Source: Candidatus Nitrosocosmicus sp.
Lineage (GTDB): Archaea > Thermoproteota > Nitrososphaeria > Nitrososphaerales > Nitrososphaeraceae
NCBI GenBank assembly: GCA_031177355.1
Contig: JAPSGR010000014.1
Location: forward strand, 1 to 43,623
DNA: 43,623 nt
Reading direction: 5' to 3'
Both the position numbers and the translations under genes were made by a program. Below are positions 26,924-35,652 of the stretch, one piece after another. Under the pieces are notes generated by a model. That model worked only from the letters and a program-made list of their open reading frames with translations, was not told the origin of the DNA and did not search any database. Numbering within the stretch: position 1 is the first letter of the stretch; every line of letters begins with the position of its first letter.

Positions 26924-27791
26924 ATGCAATAATCTATTTGACCTGTAAACCACTGATTATTTCTGTTTCTAAAAAATATATTAAAAATCATTCTCCAAAC
27001 ACTGTATTCTCGATAACAAAATTTTTATCCTAACTGATCCTATTTCAATTAAATCACCCAAACTTTCAAGATTCCACTTAATTCCCTAAGTCGGTAAGTC
27101 TGTATAATAAATAAATAAGACTCAATTCGAGTCGGCTTTGAAATAAAGTAAACAAGCATAATAGATTAGTCACGGAGTAATAAGTGCTATGAGATTGTTA
27201 AACTAATCCTGACAAAATTAAACTGATTTGGTGTCAGATAAATATGGAAATTAAGGATAAGAAATTTGATAGACTATTAATTAATTATGTTGTAGTATGC
27301 AAAATCTAGTCACTAATGCAAATGTACACAATTGAGTAAAACGCACCAACAAATGCAAACATCCATTTCTATATATAGGTACATGAATTAAATAGTCAAG
27401 AGATAGATATATCAAGCATCTAAGTGATTATAAGAATACATAATAAAAAGAGCAGGTCATTGTTACTAAAAATTTTATCGCAGTAATAATATTGAGCGAT
27501 AAGCATCTTCGTCGAATCATTAAAAAAAAATCAATATCAAATGAATAAACTAGAAACGACAGTTATAGAAGTAAACCTTCAAAATAGTATTTCCACATTT
27601 ATCTTTAGAGCTGTCTGAATTAAAAGTCAAGTGTTTGTTTTAATTAAGTCGCACATACTTAGAAAGATAAATGCAACCTCAGATTAATATTATCGCTAAA
27701 TGTATTATAGTTCTCGGATTTAGTGTGTTGTCTGTGTTCGTGAAATTTTCAAACGAAGTATTATTATAAGATTTAATAGATATTAAATTAT
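26924..27791. other. Long spacer with one possible microprotein
   Basis: 870 bases with no long frame. Only the 32-codon frame at 27671-27769 looks gene-like. A weak inverted repeat GACTC-N5-GAGTC lies near 27119. Confidence 0.35.
27671..27769 (+). CDS. Possible 32-residue single-helix membrane microprotein
   Basis: The ATG frame encodes MQPQINIIAKCIIVLGFSVL then SVFVKFSNEVLL: a short polar start and one hydrophobic helix. It ends 22 bases before the GTG of the next gene and could be a leader peptide of it. Low confidence because of its length. Confidence 0.28.
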   Translation: MQPQINIIAKCIIVLGFSVLSVFVKFSNEVLL

Positions 27792-28841
27792 GTGAAGAAG
27801 AGATATGTAATCATAGCTTCTTTCCTATTATTATGCGTATTATCAAACGTCATTATTCATAATATTTTTGACCTCAATTACAAAATTTCGACTGATAAAT
27901 ATGTATTTGCACACAGCTTTCCTCAGAATAATTATGCTAAATTACTAGCGTCTCTGGATCAATTTCAAACAGAATCAAACCTGGTTAAGGAAAATTTGAT
28001 CAGTAATGATACTGCAATGGCACAGAAACATGCTAACGAAGCAAATAGTATATTTTATTGGGATCTATTAGTTGAAATTGTTAAACAAGATAAACAAGTC
28101 GGTGATGAGCTTAAGTTAGCGGTAGGAGATTTACTTAATCTCACTAATTCAATCTCAAATAATACAAGCACTTCATCCTTGGAACTGCAGCAAATAAATC
28201 AAAAAGTAGATAAAATTACTACAAACATAAATTCTAACACCTATAAAATCATTAATAATACCGCAGCCTTAAAGCAATCAGAGGATTCTAACTTTCTTAA
28301 TATAATTACAGGATTCTTTTCTGACTTATTTAGCGGTAGTAAAAATGACAATAGTAATAGCAACGATGCATCAATACATCCAATCAGATTCGCGGAACTA
28401 GTGGACAATGTGCTTAGAAATTACGGGGACGCTTACGCAGTTAATTTTGATATGACAGATATGGCAAATATGGCAAATATGGCAATGACCAATAACGGCT
28501 CCGATAAGATAAATCATACGATGATGAATATGTCTTCATCAACTAATGATCAAGGTTCAAACGCTGGCAAAAGTGAGTCGATAATAAACATGGCGAACTA
28601 CCAGAGCGCGATGGGGATGGCCAACAAATTACTTGATATTTTTAACAAAGAACTCAATCCAATAATAACATCTAAAAATGAATCCTCCGTTTTCAGTAAT
28701 ACCCTCGAGAAGGGTATAAATCAACTCATAAATTCAATTGAAGATAAAGCTGAACCTATGGAGATAATGATGATAGTCCATACACAGATTCATCCTAGTT
28801 TAGCAGAAGCATTTAACTTACAGATTCTTTCAGCTTCATAA
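27792..28841 (+). CDS. Secreted helical protein with Met-rich segment
   Basis: This 349-residue protein starts at GTG 27792. The signal segment is about 5-22. The exterior part is helical (KLLASLDQFQTESNLVKENL; later long Asn/Ser-rich linkers and FFSDLFSG). A Met-rich stretch (about 218-255; MTDMANMANMAMTN, then HTMMNMSS) could bind copper(I), and an ending EPMEIMMIVHTQIHPSL carries two His. No known domain is recognised. The composition recalls the left-edge partial protein. Copper chelation would fit the copper-dependent life of ammonia oxidisers, but that is inference. A receiver-domain gene follows 110 bases later. Confidence 0.7.
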   Translation: MKKRYVIIASFLLLCVLSNVIIHNIFDLNYKISTDKYVFAHSFPQNNYAKLLASLDQFQTESNLVKENLISNDTAMAQKHANEANSIFYWDLLVEIVKQDKQVGDELKLAVGDLLNLTNSISNNTSTSSLELQQINQKVDKITTNINSNTYKIINNTAALKQSEDSNFLNIITGFFSDLFSGSKNDNSNSNDASIHPIRFAELVDNVLRNYGDAYAVNFDMTDMANMANMAMTNNGSDKINHTMMNMSSSTNDQGSNAGKSESIINMANYQSAMGMANKLLDIFNKELNPIITSKNESSVFSNTLEKGINQLINSIEDKAEPMEIMMIVHTQIHPSLAEAFNLQILSAS

Positions 28842-28950
28842 ATTTTTGGAGTTTAAGATCTTTCCGAAATAGAATTGCTCGTATGTAAACATCCATATTT
28901 GATTGCTTTTGCTATTAGATAAGGTTAAATAATCATAAGAAAATTAAATT

Positions 28951-29334
28951 ATGATGTCATCTGCTTACTCGATTTTGGTAGTAGATGATGAAAGTGAGCT
29001 GGCTACATTATTTAAGACATTTTTAGACAAAGAGGGTTATACTGTATTCTCTTTTACCGATCCTAGTTTAGCCTTAGAGTACTTCAAACAGGCACCAAAA
29101 AAATATTCTCTGGTTATAACTGATTTAAGAATGCCTAGTTTATCCGGTTTACAACTTGCAAAAAAAATAAGAGAGGTAAATACCGAAGTTAAGATATTCT
29201 TGATGACAGCCTTTGAGACAAAAGATTTAGAAAACCAAGTGGATTATAAGGAAGCGAGAATTGACAAATTGATTCAGAAACCTATCCGTTTTTCTGATCT
29301 TAGGTATTTAATAAACAAAGCCTTGAATGTTTAA
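28951..29334 (+). CDS. Stand-alone response-regulator receiver (CheY-like)
   Basis: This 127-residue protein is a single receiver domain with no output domain. The acidic pair is Asp12-Asp13 (VVDDE), the phospho-acceptor is Asp58 (VITDLRMPSLSG), the switch residue is Thr86 (LMTAFE), and Lys110 (QKPIR) completes the site. All key residues are present, so it should accept phosphate from a histidine kinase. It would then act on partner proteins rather than DNA. No kinase or chemotaxis gene is near. The start could be either of two adjacent Met codons. Confidence 0.92.
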   Translation: MMSSAYSILVVDDESELATLFKTFLDKEGYTVFSFTDPSLALEYFKQAPKKYSLVITDLRMPSLSGLQLAKKIREVNTEVKIFLMTAFETKDLENQVDYKEARIDKLIQKPIRFSDLRYLINKALNV

Positions 29335-29540
29335 TGACACAATGTGAGAGAAATATTTTATTAATACATAAGTAAAATGTATCCAGATTCAAAACGCTTC
29401 TTTAATTATTTCATAGAAAAAGTCCACCAAAAAAATATGGGGTTGAAATCATAAATACAATCTAAACAAAGAATATTATCTAAATAAATCAATTGAAAAT
29501 ACCGAGATAAAAAATAAATTAAATTATAATATCGATTAGT

Positions 29541-30080
29541 CTAGACGCATAGATCGGGTATTTCTATACAAATAAGATGTTGAGTTCCATAGATCGGTGT
29601 GGTTCCAAAGTGATTATTGGTTGCGTTACCATCAACACTAATCGCTATCGTACTATCATCGAGTAACTCTATTTGTGTTGGTACGTTTGTAACTGGGCCA
29701 TCACTGAATGTTATTGTCGTAGTTCCATTAAAGAGCGTAGAGTTTGAAGTGCTATCAACAAAAGGCTCACCAGATAATCTCAAATCATATATTGAATGAG
29801 TGTGCTCCGCTGTTCCGTCTATCTTTGTCATGTAGAAGGTGGTATTAAAAGTAGGAGATGAAGAATTGAAATCGGTGAATTTATACACACCTCCTAATAT
29901 CCATACAGGTTCTGTTGAATTACCATCATTTGAGTTGCTGGTGATTGATCCCTTCAAAACATTCGCGTCGGGATTGGAAGGATTTTGAGCAAAGAGTTGA
30001 TTAAAATTGGTAACGGCGATCATAGAAACAGAAATAGATAGTAAAAAGAATGTCTGAATTATTCTATTATTGATTTTCAT
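29541..30080 (-). CDS. Secreted beta-rich protein of a small paralogous family
   Basis: This 179-residue protein has a signal peptide (to about 32, LFAQ). The mature part is a beta-sandwich-like sequence: WILGGVYKFTDF, a strand with FYMTKIDGTAEHTHSIYDLR, FNGTTTITFSDGPV and ISVDGNATNNHFG. Several N-x-T sites occur. Its C-terminal pair of Cys (LICIEIPDLC) may bond. The decayed gene at 37249-37710 matches it over FNGTxTIT and NxFG/NHFE positions, proving a family with at least one lost copy. No function known; the exterior location is clear. Confidence 0.75.
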   Translation of the reverse strand: MKINNRIIQTFFLLSISVSMIAVTNFNQLFAQNPSNPDANVLKGSITSNSNDGNSTEPVWILGGVYKFTDFNSSSPTFNTTFYMTKIDGTAEHTHSIYDLRLSGEPFVDSTSNSTLFNGTTTITFSDGPVTNVPTQIELLDDSTIAISVDGNATNNHFGTTPIYGTQHLICIEIPDLCV

Positions 30081-30501
30081 TATCTTCTGTCAAAAGACAT
30101 AGTATTTAAGTTGTAACTACTGAGTTAGATCAAAAAATTGCTCTTTCATTGAGCATACAATAAATAATAGACTTTATTTATCTTTGATTATCGAATTTTT
30201 GAATAAATAATTCGAGCAAATTATCCTAAAAGACTAAAATTCTCATTGGTGTTGTGTTGTCATTTTATTAGTTCGCCCGTATATCAACGTATTAAAACTA
30301 GAATAAGAACAACATTTACAATCCTAAATTAGGTTTAAGCTACGTCATTCATGTTTATATCAAATCAGTTAACAAGCGAATGTTATGCAGTAACAGGATA
30401 ACTAGATGTTATAATTTTATTTAGAAATAGCCGAGATTGGCAAAAAAAGTAGGGTTTTATTGTATGATTAACCTATAATTGGACAGAATCATACTCATCT
30501 A
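30081..30501. other. Intergenic stretch
   Basis: AT-rich, between two minus-strand secreted-protein genes. No gene recognised. Confidence 0.4.
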
Positions 30502-30834
30502 CTAGTTAGTGGAATCCTCACTTGCATTTGAATCCACTTCGTCACCGCTGTTATCACTGCCATTGTCAGATGCTATTGAATTAGTATTTGCCTCTGGATC
30601 GTAAATAGGTCTAAAACAATCTCTTATTTCATCTTCACTAGCAAATCCTTTGTCACCTTCTGATTGGGCTAAACAATTTACGAATTCCTCGTAATCACTA
30701 GAGCCGGACGTATCCTCCTCATTACCACCTGATTGAGCAAATACAGGTAAATTTACGATACCCGATGAAGTGGCAACAAGTACAAATGTTAGTACGATAA
30801 TAAAGCTGATGGATATTTTGCTATCTTTAATCAT
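30502..30834 (-). CDS. Secreted acidic paralogue of the NDN-tail protein
   Basis: This 110-residue protein starts at the Met encoded at 30834; starting at 30870 would put 12 polar residues before the signal peptide, unlike its paralogue. The signal peptide ends near PVFAQ. Residues from about 48 have YEEFVNCLAQSEGDKGFASE then IRDCFRPIYD, the same two-Cys region as the protein at 1400-1804. The tail is acidic and Ser/Asn-rich without tandem DNA repeats. Conserved Cys and aromatic positions suggest a small disulphide-bonded domain on the cell surface. Function unknown. Confidence 0.78.
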   Translation of the reverse strand: MIKDSKISISFIIVLTFVLVATSSGIVNLPVFAQSGGNEEDTSGSSDYEEFVNCLAQSEGDKGFASEDEIRDCFRPIYDPEANTNSIASDNGSDNSGDEVDSNASEDSTN

Positions 30835-30870
30835 TTTATTGATATAATCAACATCATATAAAAGAGACAT

Positions 30871-31418
30871 AGTAAAACACAGTGAAAGGGATATCTTATT
30901 TATTGGTTCAATTTATCTAGCGGTTATCTATAGATTAAAATCGGTATCCATGTTTGGATTTTTTGGACATACCGCATTAACAACTAAAATGCCTCTTTTA
31001 TTACTGCAATTTGAGTTGTCGGTTATTGACAATATTCAAATTCAAATAAATATTTGGCAACATCAAGGTGTTTAAATGTATCAAAAAAGTATATTGGCAA
31101 GTCTTTTTAACAAAAAAATTTTTTATAGAATATAAAAATGTGGAAGGTCAGTATATAGTGTTGTGATCAAACCTTTGGTATGTTGAACCGTTTACAAAAA
31201 CATCAGTTAGATAGTTACTTAATTATAAGGAATGCAAACAGTTTTAAAAAAAGACATTGTAGACACAAAGTTTAATCCCAGTGATGGTCAATAAAATAGA
31301 ATATCCATCATGATATCGAATAATTACTCAGCAAAGGTCAAAACTTTGATTTATAGTAGATATTTGATTTCAGAATCATAACTTTCTTTAAATATACCTA
31401 AATAATAATGAATTTAAA
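30871..31418. other. Divergent intergenic stretch
   Basis: AT-rich spacer with several T-runs and no convincing frame. Confidence 0.4.
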
Positions 31419-31862
31419 ATGAAAATAGTTATTTTCTTTGGCTTCGTGTTATTATCGATGCTGTTTGTAGGGGTTGGAGTATCATCTGAGAATTTCAAGG
31501 AATTTGAAGTCTCAGGTCAGGCCAGCACTAGCAGTAATGAAGAAAACACTAGAGTTTTGGATCAGTTGATAACAAATCTAACTCAAGCACAAAGTACTGT
31601 CGCAAATAACAACTCAGAATTGGCTAGTACTCAATTAACTGCTATTATTGGAGAATTATCTGATATAATCGGCAAGATCACCACCAATAACAATGGACAG
31701 TATCTGGATACTCATACGCATTTCTTTAACCACAAAGGACATGCACATAGTGTGACACATACACACCCACATCATTCTGACCATCACGGTCACCATGAAA
31801 GCTGGACTGAAAAGCACCACATCTTCGATCCTAGTAACTGTAAACCTGGATTAATGTGCTAA
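31419..31862 (+). CDS. Secreted protein with His-rich metal-binding tail
   Basis: This 147-residue protein has a signal peptide (to about 22). A helical middle (LDQLITNLTQAQSTVANNNS then QLTAIIGELSDIIGKI) resembles the mature part of the protein at 11010-11348. The last 50 residues hold about 15 His: THTHFFNHKGHAHSVTHTHP then HHSDHHGHHESW. The ending NCKPGLMC has two Cys. The tail should bind zinc, nickel or copper outside the membrane. Whether it serves storage, supply or detoxification is unknown. A T-tract follows the gene. Confidence 0.75.
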   Translation: MKIVIFFGFVLLSMLFVGVGVSSENFKEFEVSGQASTSSNEENTRVLDQLITNLTQAQSTVANNNSELASTQLTAIIGELSDIIGKITTNNNGQYLDTHTHFFNHKGHAHSVTHTHPHHSDHHGHHESWTEKHHIFDPSNCKPGLMC

Positions 31863-31881
31863 CAACAATTTATCAATAAAC

Positions 31882-31893
31882 TTTTTTTCTTTT
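31882..31893 (+). terminator. Oligo-T terminator
   Basis: Seven T, one C and then three T within 35 bases of the stop codon of the His-rich protein. Confidence 0.5.
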
Positions 31894-32048
31894 GTATTAT
31901 AAATATCAAATTAGATATCACTTAAATGGTATTATTGAAAAAATAGACATAATCCTGTATTTTAAAGTAAATCTTTCCCTTTCCTATGTGACTTAAAATC
32001 CTCAAGGTTGGTCAATAAATCTGAGCAATTTATAATATAATTAACAAT

Positions 32049-32642
32049 ATGACTACAATCATCGGAATAAAAACAACGGAAGGAGTTGTATTAGCATCAG
32101 ATAAAAGAGCAAGTAAGGGCTTTTTTATTGGCTCAAAAATAGTACAAAAAATTTCTAAAATAGATGAAACGCTTGCAATAGCAATAGCTGGGCAGTTATC
32201 TGATGCTGAACATTTGATAAAAGTGGCTGCTGCGGAGCGAAAATTGATAGAGCTGAGAAGAGGATTTCCCCTGAGTGTTAAAGAATCTTCTAGACTAATT
32301 GCAAATCTAGCATATTCTGGACTCCGTAGTTATCAGCCATACTATGTGGAATTACTAGTAGCAGGGGTAGACTCCAGTGGATCGCATGTTAATGTAGCAG
32401 ATATGAGTGGAGCTATAACCAATGAGGATTATGCAGCCTCCGGATCTGGCGCACCAATAGCTTATGGAGTACTCGAAAGTCTTTATGACAAGAACATTAC
32501 AAATGACGAGGCAAAAGAGATCGCAAAAAAGGCAGTTTTAGCAGCAATGGAGCGCGACCCAGGATCAGGGAATGGTACAGATATTGTGGTGATTCCTAAA
32601 CTGATAACATCTACCGCTGCTTCAGGGCAGTTAATAGCATAA
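32049..32642 (+). CDS. psmB: 20S proteasome beta-type subunit without propeptide
   Basis: This 197-residue Ntn hydrolase begins MTTIIGIKTTEGVVLASDKR. Removing Met exposes Thr as nucleophile, and counting from it Asp17 (ASDKR) and Lys33 (KIVQKISK) fall exactly where proteasome beta subunits need them. SGSGAP, and later ERDPGSGNGTD with Asp and Ser of the 166/169 pair, complete the active site. No propeptide is present, so maturation needs only Met removal. The alpha-like gene follows after 17 bases, preceded by GAGAGGT, so the two form one operon. It probably pairs with that alpha or with the main proteasome elsewhere. Confidence 0.92.
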   Translation: MTTIIGIKTTEGVVLASDKRASKGFFIGSKIVQKISKIDETLAIAIAGQLSDAEHLIKVAAAERKLIELRRGFPLSVKESSRLIANLAYSGLRSYQPYYVELLVAGVDSSGSHVNVADMSGAITNEDYAASGSGAPIAYGVLESLYDKNITNDEAKEIAKKAVLAAMERDPGSGNGTDIVVIPKLITSTAASGQLIA

Positions 32643-32659
32643 GAGAGGTACGATAAAGC

Positions 32660-33343
32660 ATGATAGAAGAAAATAGTTCGGCGACTTCGCAATATAGTGT
32701 AGGAAATAATGGTAGATATCCTTACTATTATGGACAAGGCGGCAGACTAGTATTAGTAGATAGCGCCCTAGAGGCAGTCAACAAAGGTTCGACTACTATT
32801 GGTATAAGAACCCCAGAATTTGCTTTGATAACAAGTCATATCAAACCCACATTACCATTAGTCGACCCAAATGAAAAAATATTCACAATCGATAAGCATA
32901 TCGGAGCAACAGGCGCAGGATATATAGCAGATATCGAGCAATTAATAGAAGAAATAAGACTACAGGCGCAAAAACATCGATTGTCTTATGAAAGTCCAAT
33001 TGACATAAAAACCGTTGCTAAGTATCTAAGCACCTATCTTCATAATTACACAATATACGCAGTGAGACCACAGGCAGCTTCCGTCATAATTGCTGGGGCA
33101 GATGAAACTGGAATTCAACTATACCAAGTTGACCCTAGTGGAACTTATTTAAAAGGAAATGGATTTGCAATAGGCCATGAAGCAGATACTGCAATTGAGG
33201 TAATTCAAAAAGAATACACCAAGGATCTAACAATTGATAAGGCTTTGGAACTAGCAAGGCAAGCAATTGAGGCAGCAATTGGTGAGAAACCCATTGTCGA
33301 ATCAGGAATAGTGACTACAAAAGGATTTTCGAAATTGAGTTAA
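32660..33343 (+). CDS. psmA: Divergent 20S proteasome alpha-type subunit
   Basis: This 227-residue protein aligns over its length to archaeal alpha subunits: GRLVLVDSALEAVNKGSTTI (about 28-47), EKIFTIDKHIGATGAGYIAD, SYESPIDIKTVAKYLSTYLH, AVRPQAASVIIAGADETGIQ and a KALELARQAIEAA helix. Compared with Thermoplasma alpha, the gate residues Tyr8, Asp9, Pro17 and Tyr26 fall on Asn17, Gly18, Gln26 and Ser35. The pocket lysine used by activator tails (Lys66) is kept as Lys73. This suggests a ring with an altered gate, able to dock an activator. It is co-transcribed with the beta gene. Alignment was by eye. Confidence 0.85.
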   Translation: MIEENSSATSQYSVGNNGRYPYYYGQGGRLVLVDSALEAVNKGSTTIGIRTPEFALITSHIKPTLPLVDPNEKIFTIDKHIGATGAGYIADIEQLIEEIRLQAQKHRLSYESPIDIKTVAKYLSTYLHNYTIYAVRPQAASVIIAGADETGIQLYQVDPSGTYLKGNGFAIGHEADTAIEVIQKEYTKDLTIDKALELARQAIEAAIGEKPIVESGIVTTKGFSKLS

Positions 33344-33439
33344 AAGTATCCTAATTGAAGAACCCAATACAATCTATATTTTTGAATCTTTCTGAATTAA
33401 AATTAGCAATGAATAAAAGATAAATCAAGATTTATTGGA

Positions 33440-34357
33440 TTATTTTCCTTTTTTAATTTTATATTTTAAATCGTCCGTAAACACCTGGGGAAGGGTCTTT
33501 TTCAAATCAGGATTTTCGGTTAAACCTTCTTTTAGTTCTTTTATTATTTCACCGACAATTTTATTTGAATAGGACATTGCCTCAATTTTCTTACTATCAG
33601 TTTCAGCATCTGACTCTACTATAAGGTATTCCGATACTATACTTACATTAATCTTGAATAATTCCTTATTACTGTATTTATCCACGGCTATCCATTCAAG
33701 TCTATATCCAGTATCCTTCTTTACTAGTCCCAACCATCTTAGATTCCCAAACCATTTATGAATTATGCCAGCTACTAGATGCTCCACATCCAATTTGACA
33801 GGAAGATGGATTTGTAGTAATTGTTTGAATCGCTTGATTTTTTTTGAGTTTGCTATTTCTTCTGATAAATTCTCTTCTTCATTACTGAATACATCATTTG
33901 TTGAATTTTCAACTAATGAAATAACAGTCGATGCGCTCATTTCATTAAGTCTGTACCCTGATGGCGATTTCTCTATAAAATTAAGGTCAATTAGCCGCCG
34001 TAAAGACCTTGCAAGTGTTTGTTGATGCACATTGAGCTTTCGTTCTAAAGCTTTGAATGAATAGGTTGACCAAAGATGTTCACTTAACAACCACAGGATT
34101 CTTTGATCAACTTTATGAAGATCCTTGACTGATAAAATATAATCATCTGTAGGAAAGGAATCCTTATTTATTCGATGATCATGACCTTCTGAATTTACAT
34201 TAGCAATTCTCGCAAACATCCGATTAGTTTTACCAAATAGTTCATGATTAATTGAGACTAAATTAATAACATCTAGAATCGCATCATCAACAGTCACAAA
34301 ATGTTCAGGTATGATTAAACCAGAAGATTGCATATGATTATTCGAACCGTGGTCCAT
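33440..34357 (-). CDS. Winged-helix DNA-binding protein with long C-terminal domain
   Basis: This 305-residue soluble protein has a winged helix at about 82-138: KVDQRILWLLSEHLWSTYSF then LERKLNVHQQTLARSLRRLI, which is the recognition helix, and a wing FIEKSPSGYRLNE. The first 70 residues are polar with a possible dimer helix. Residues 165-300 form an alpha/beta region (FKQLLQIHLPVKLDVEHLVA, WFGNLRWLGLVKKDTGYRLE) that I cannot name. It is probably a transcription regulator. Its gene is convergent with the proteasome operon and upstream of nothing it must regulate; targets unknown. Confidence 0.7.
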   Translation of the reverse strand: MDHGSNNHMQSSGLIIPEHFVTVDDAILDVINLVSINHELFGKTNRMFARIANVNSEGHDHRINKDSFPTDDYILSVKDLHKVDQRILWLLSEHLWSTYSFKALERKLNVHQQTLARSLRRLIDLNFIEKSPSGYRLNEMSASTVISLVENSTNDVFSNEEENLSEEIANSKKIKRFKQLLQIHLPVKLDVEHLVAGIIHKWFGNLRWLGLVKKDTGYRLEWIAVDKYSNKELFKINVSIVSEYLIVESDAETDSKKIEAMSYSNKIVGEIIKELKEGLTENPDLKKTLPQVFTDDLKYKIKKGK

Positions 34358-34838
34358 AAATCGGATAAACAGATTTAAGCGTCAATTTAGCAGCTTTAAT
34401 GTTTGGTAACCACAAGCTCTTTTTGTATAATTCTTTTCTCAATTTCAAAATTTATAAAGCAAAATCCTTTTAAAAACTTTGGTCATATAATCAAATTAAA
34501 CATTCAACATTTAACTCCATAAACGAACATACATGAGTCTGTACCAATATTATTGATATATTTGAATTAAAATAAATGGTACATTGATACTGAAAGATTA
34601 TAATAGAGCCAATTCAAGCCCGGTAAGGATATCCACTCAAAGGTGTATAAAAATAGCACCTTCCAATTCTATAACAGATAAGAGATGATTATCGATTCAT
34701 GTACAAAATAGACTTTTTAGCTAGCAAATAGGTTTTGCTGTCGATAGAGATACATACATAAATAAATACATTAAATTTCAAAAAAAAAAAATTGAAATTT
34801 GTTTCTTATTCAATGGTATGCGCGTATCTTGTGGTTTA
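34358..34838. other. Intergenic stretch containing the exporter terminator
   Basis: AT-rich, with a hairpin plus T-run at 34773-34800 on the minus strand. No gene recognised. Confidence 0.4.
34773..34800 (-). terminator. Hairpin terminator of the ABC exporter operon
   Basis: AAATTTCAA and TTGAAATTT are perfect 9-base arms around a run of ten A on the plus strand (T in the transcript). It lies 39 bases beyond the permease stop codon. Confidence 0.6.
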
Positions 34839-35651
34839 TCAAAGAGTTTGACGCTTAAAAAGCCAAGTTGCAATCGGAACAGTGATTATGATTATGCCTA
34901 TACACCATGCAAATGCAAGCCATCCAGAATCTCCCACAGGTGTACCCACAAGCCAAGAGCGGATTGCCTCAATCACATGAGTAAGAGGTTGATTTTCGGC
35001 GAACAATCGAAGAGCAAAAGGCATAGTTTCCGTAGGAACAAAGGCACTGCTAACAAATGTTAGTGGAAAAATAACTATAAAACCAGTCCACTGGGCGGCT
35101 TCAATACTTTTTACTATCAAGCCCATAATTGCAGATATCCATGAAATCGCTAGGGAAAAGAGGGCAGCCAATACGAATATTAATACCCAATCAATAAAAC
35201 CTGCAGCTGGCTGGAATCCTACCAAAAAACTAACTCCGATTACAATCAAACCGGTGATCATATTTCTGACAAGATCGGCCCCTACATGTCCAATTAACAG
35301 AGCGGATCTAGAAATAGGAAGTGACTTGAATCTGTTGATTATACCTCGTTGCAGATCTATAGCCAAGTTCATTGTGGTATAGTTTGCCCCAAAGGCAAGC
35401 ATTTGAACAAATATTCCGGCAACTAAAAAATTAACATAGCTTATACTGCCAGTATCTATGGCACCTCCAAATACATATCGAAATAATAAAAAAAACATTA
35501 TTGGAAAAAGAGCAACCGAAAAAAGCTGATCCAGATTTCTTGTTATATGTCTAATACTACGTTTTGCCAAGACCCAAGAATCACTAAATAGCCAGAAAAT
35601 CCTTGATCGAGATTCTGTTTTTATGTCACTATTGATATAATGTCTACTCAT
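34839..35651 (-). CDS. ABC-2 type permease of a DrrAB-like exporter
   Basis: This protein of about 270 residues has six membrane helices, including LFSVALFPIMFFLLFRYVFG, FLVAGIFVQMLAFGANYTTM, LIGHVGADLVRNMITGLIVI and GFIVIFPLTFVSSAFVPTE. NRFKSLPISRSALL and VIEAIRSWLVG are typical of the ABC-2 (DrrB) family. The ATPase stop lies one base before ATG 35651, so I use that start; the frame is open to 35690, which would overlap the ATPase. Together they should export a hydrophobic drug or lipid-like compound. No biosynthetic genes are near, so the substrate is unknown. Confidence 0.88.
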   Translation of the reverse strand: MSRHYINSDIKTESRSRIFWLFSDSWVLAKRSIRHITRNLDQLFSVALFPIMFFLLFRYVFGGAIDTGSISYVNFLVAGIFVQMLAFGANYTTMNLAIDLQRGIINRFKSLPISRSALLIGHVGADLVRNMITGLIVIGVSFLVGFQPAAGFIDWVLIFVLAALFSLAISWISAIMGLIVKSIEAAQWTGFIVIFPLTFVSSAFVPTETMPFALRLFAENQPLTHVIEAIRSWLVGTPVGDSGWLAFAWCIGIIIITVPIATWLFKRQTL

Positions 35652-35652
35652 T

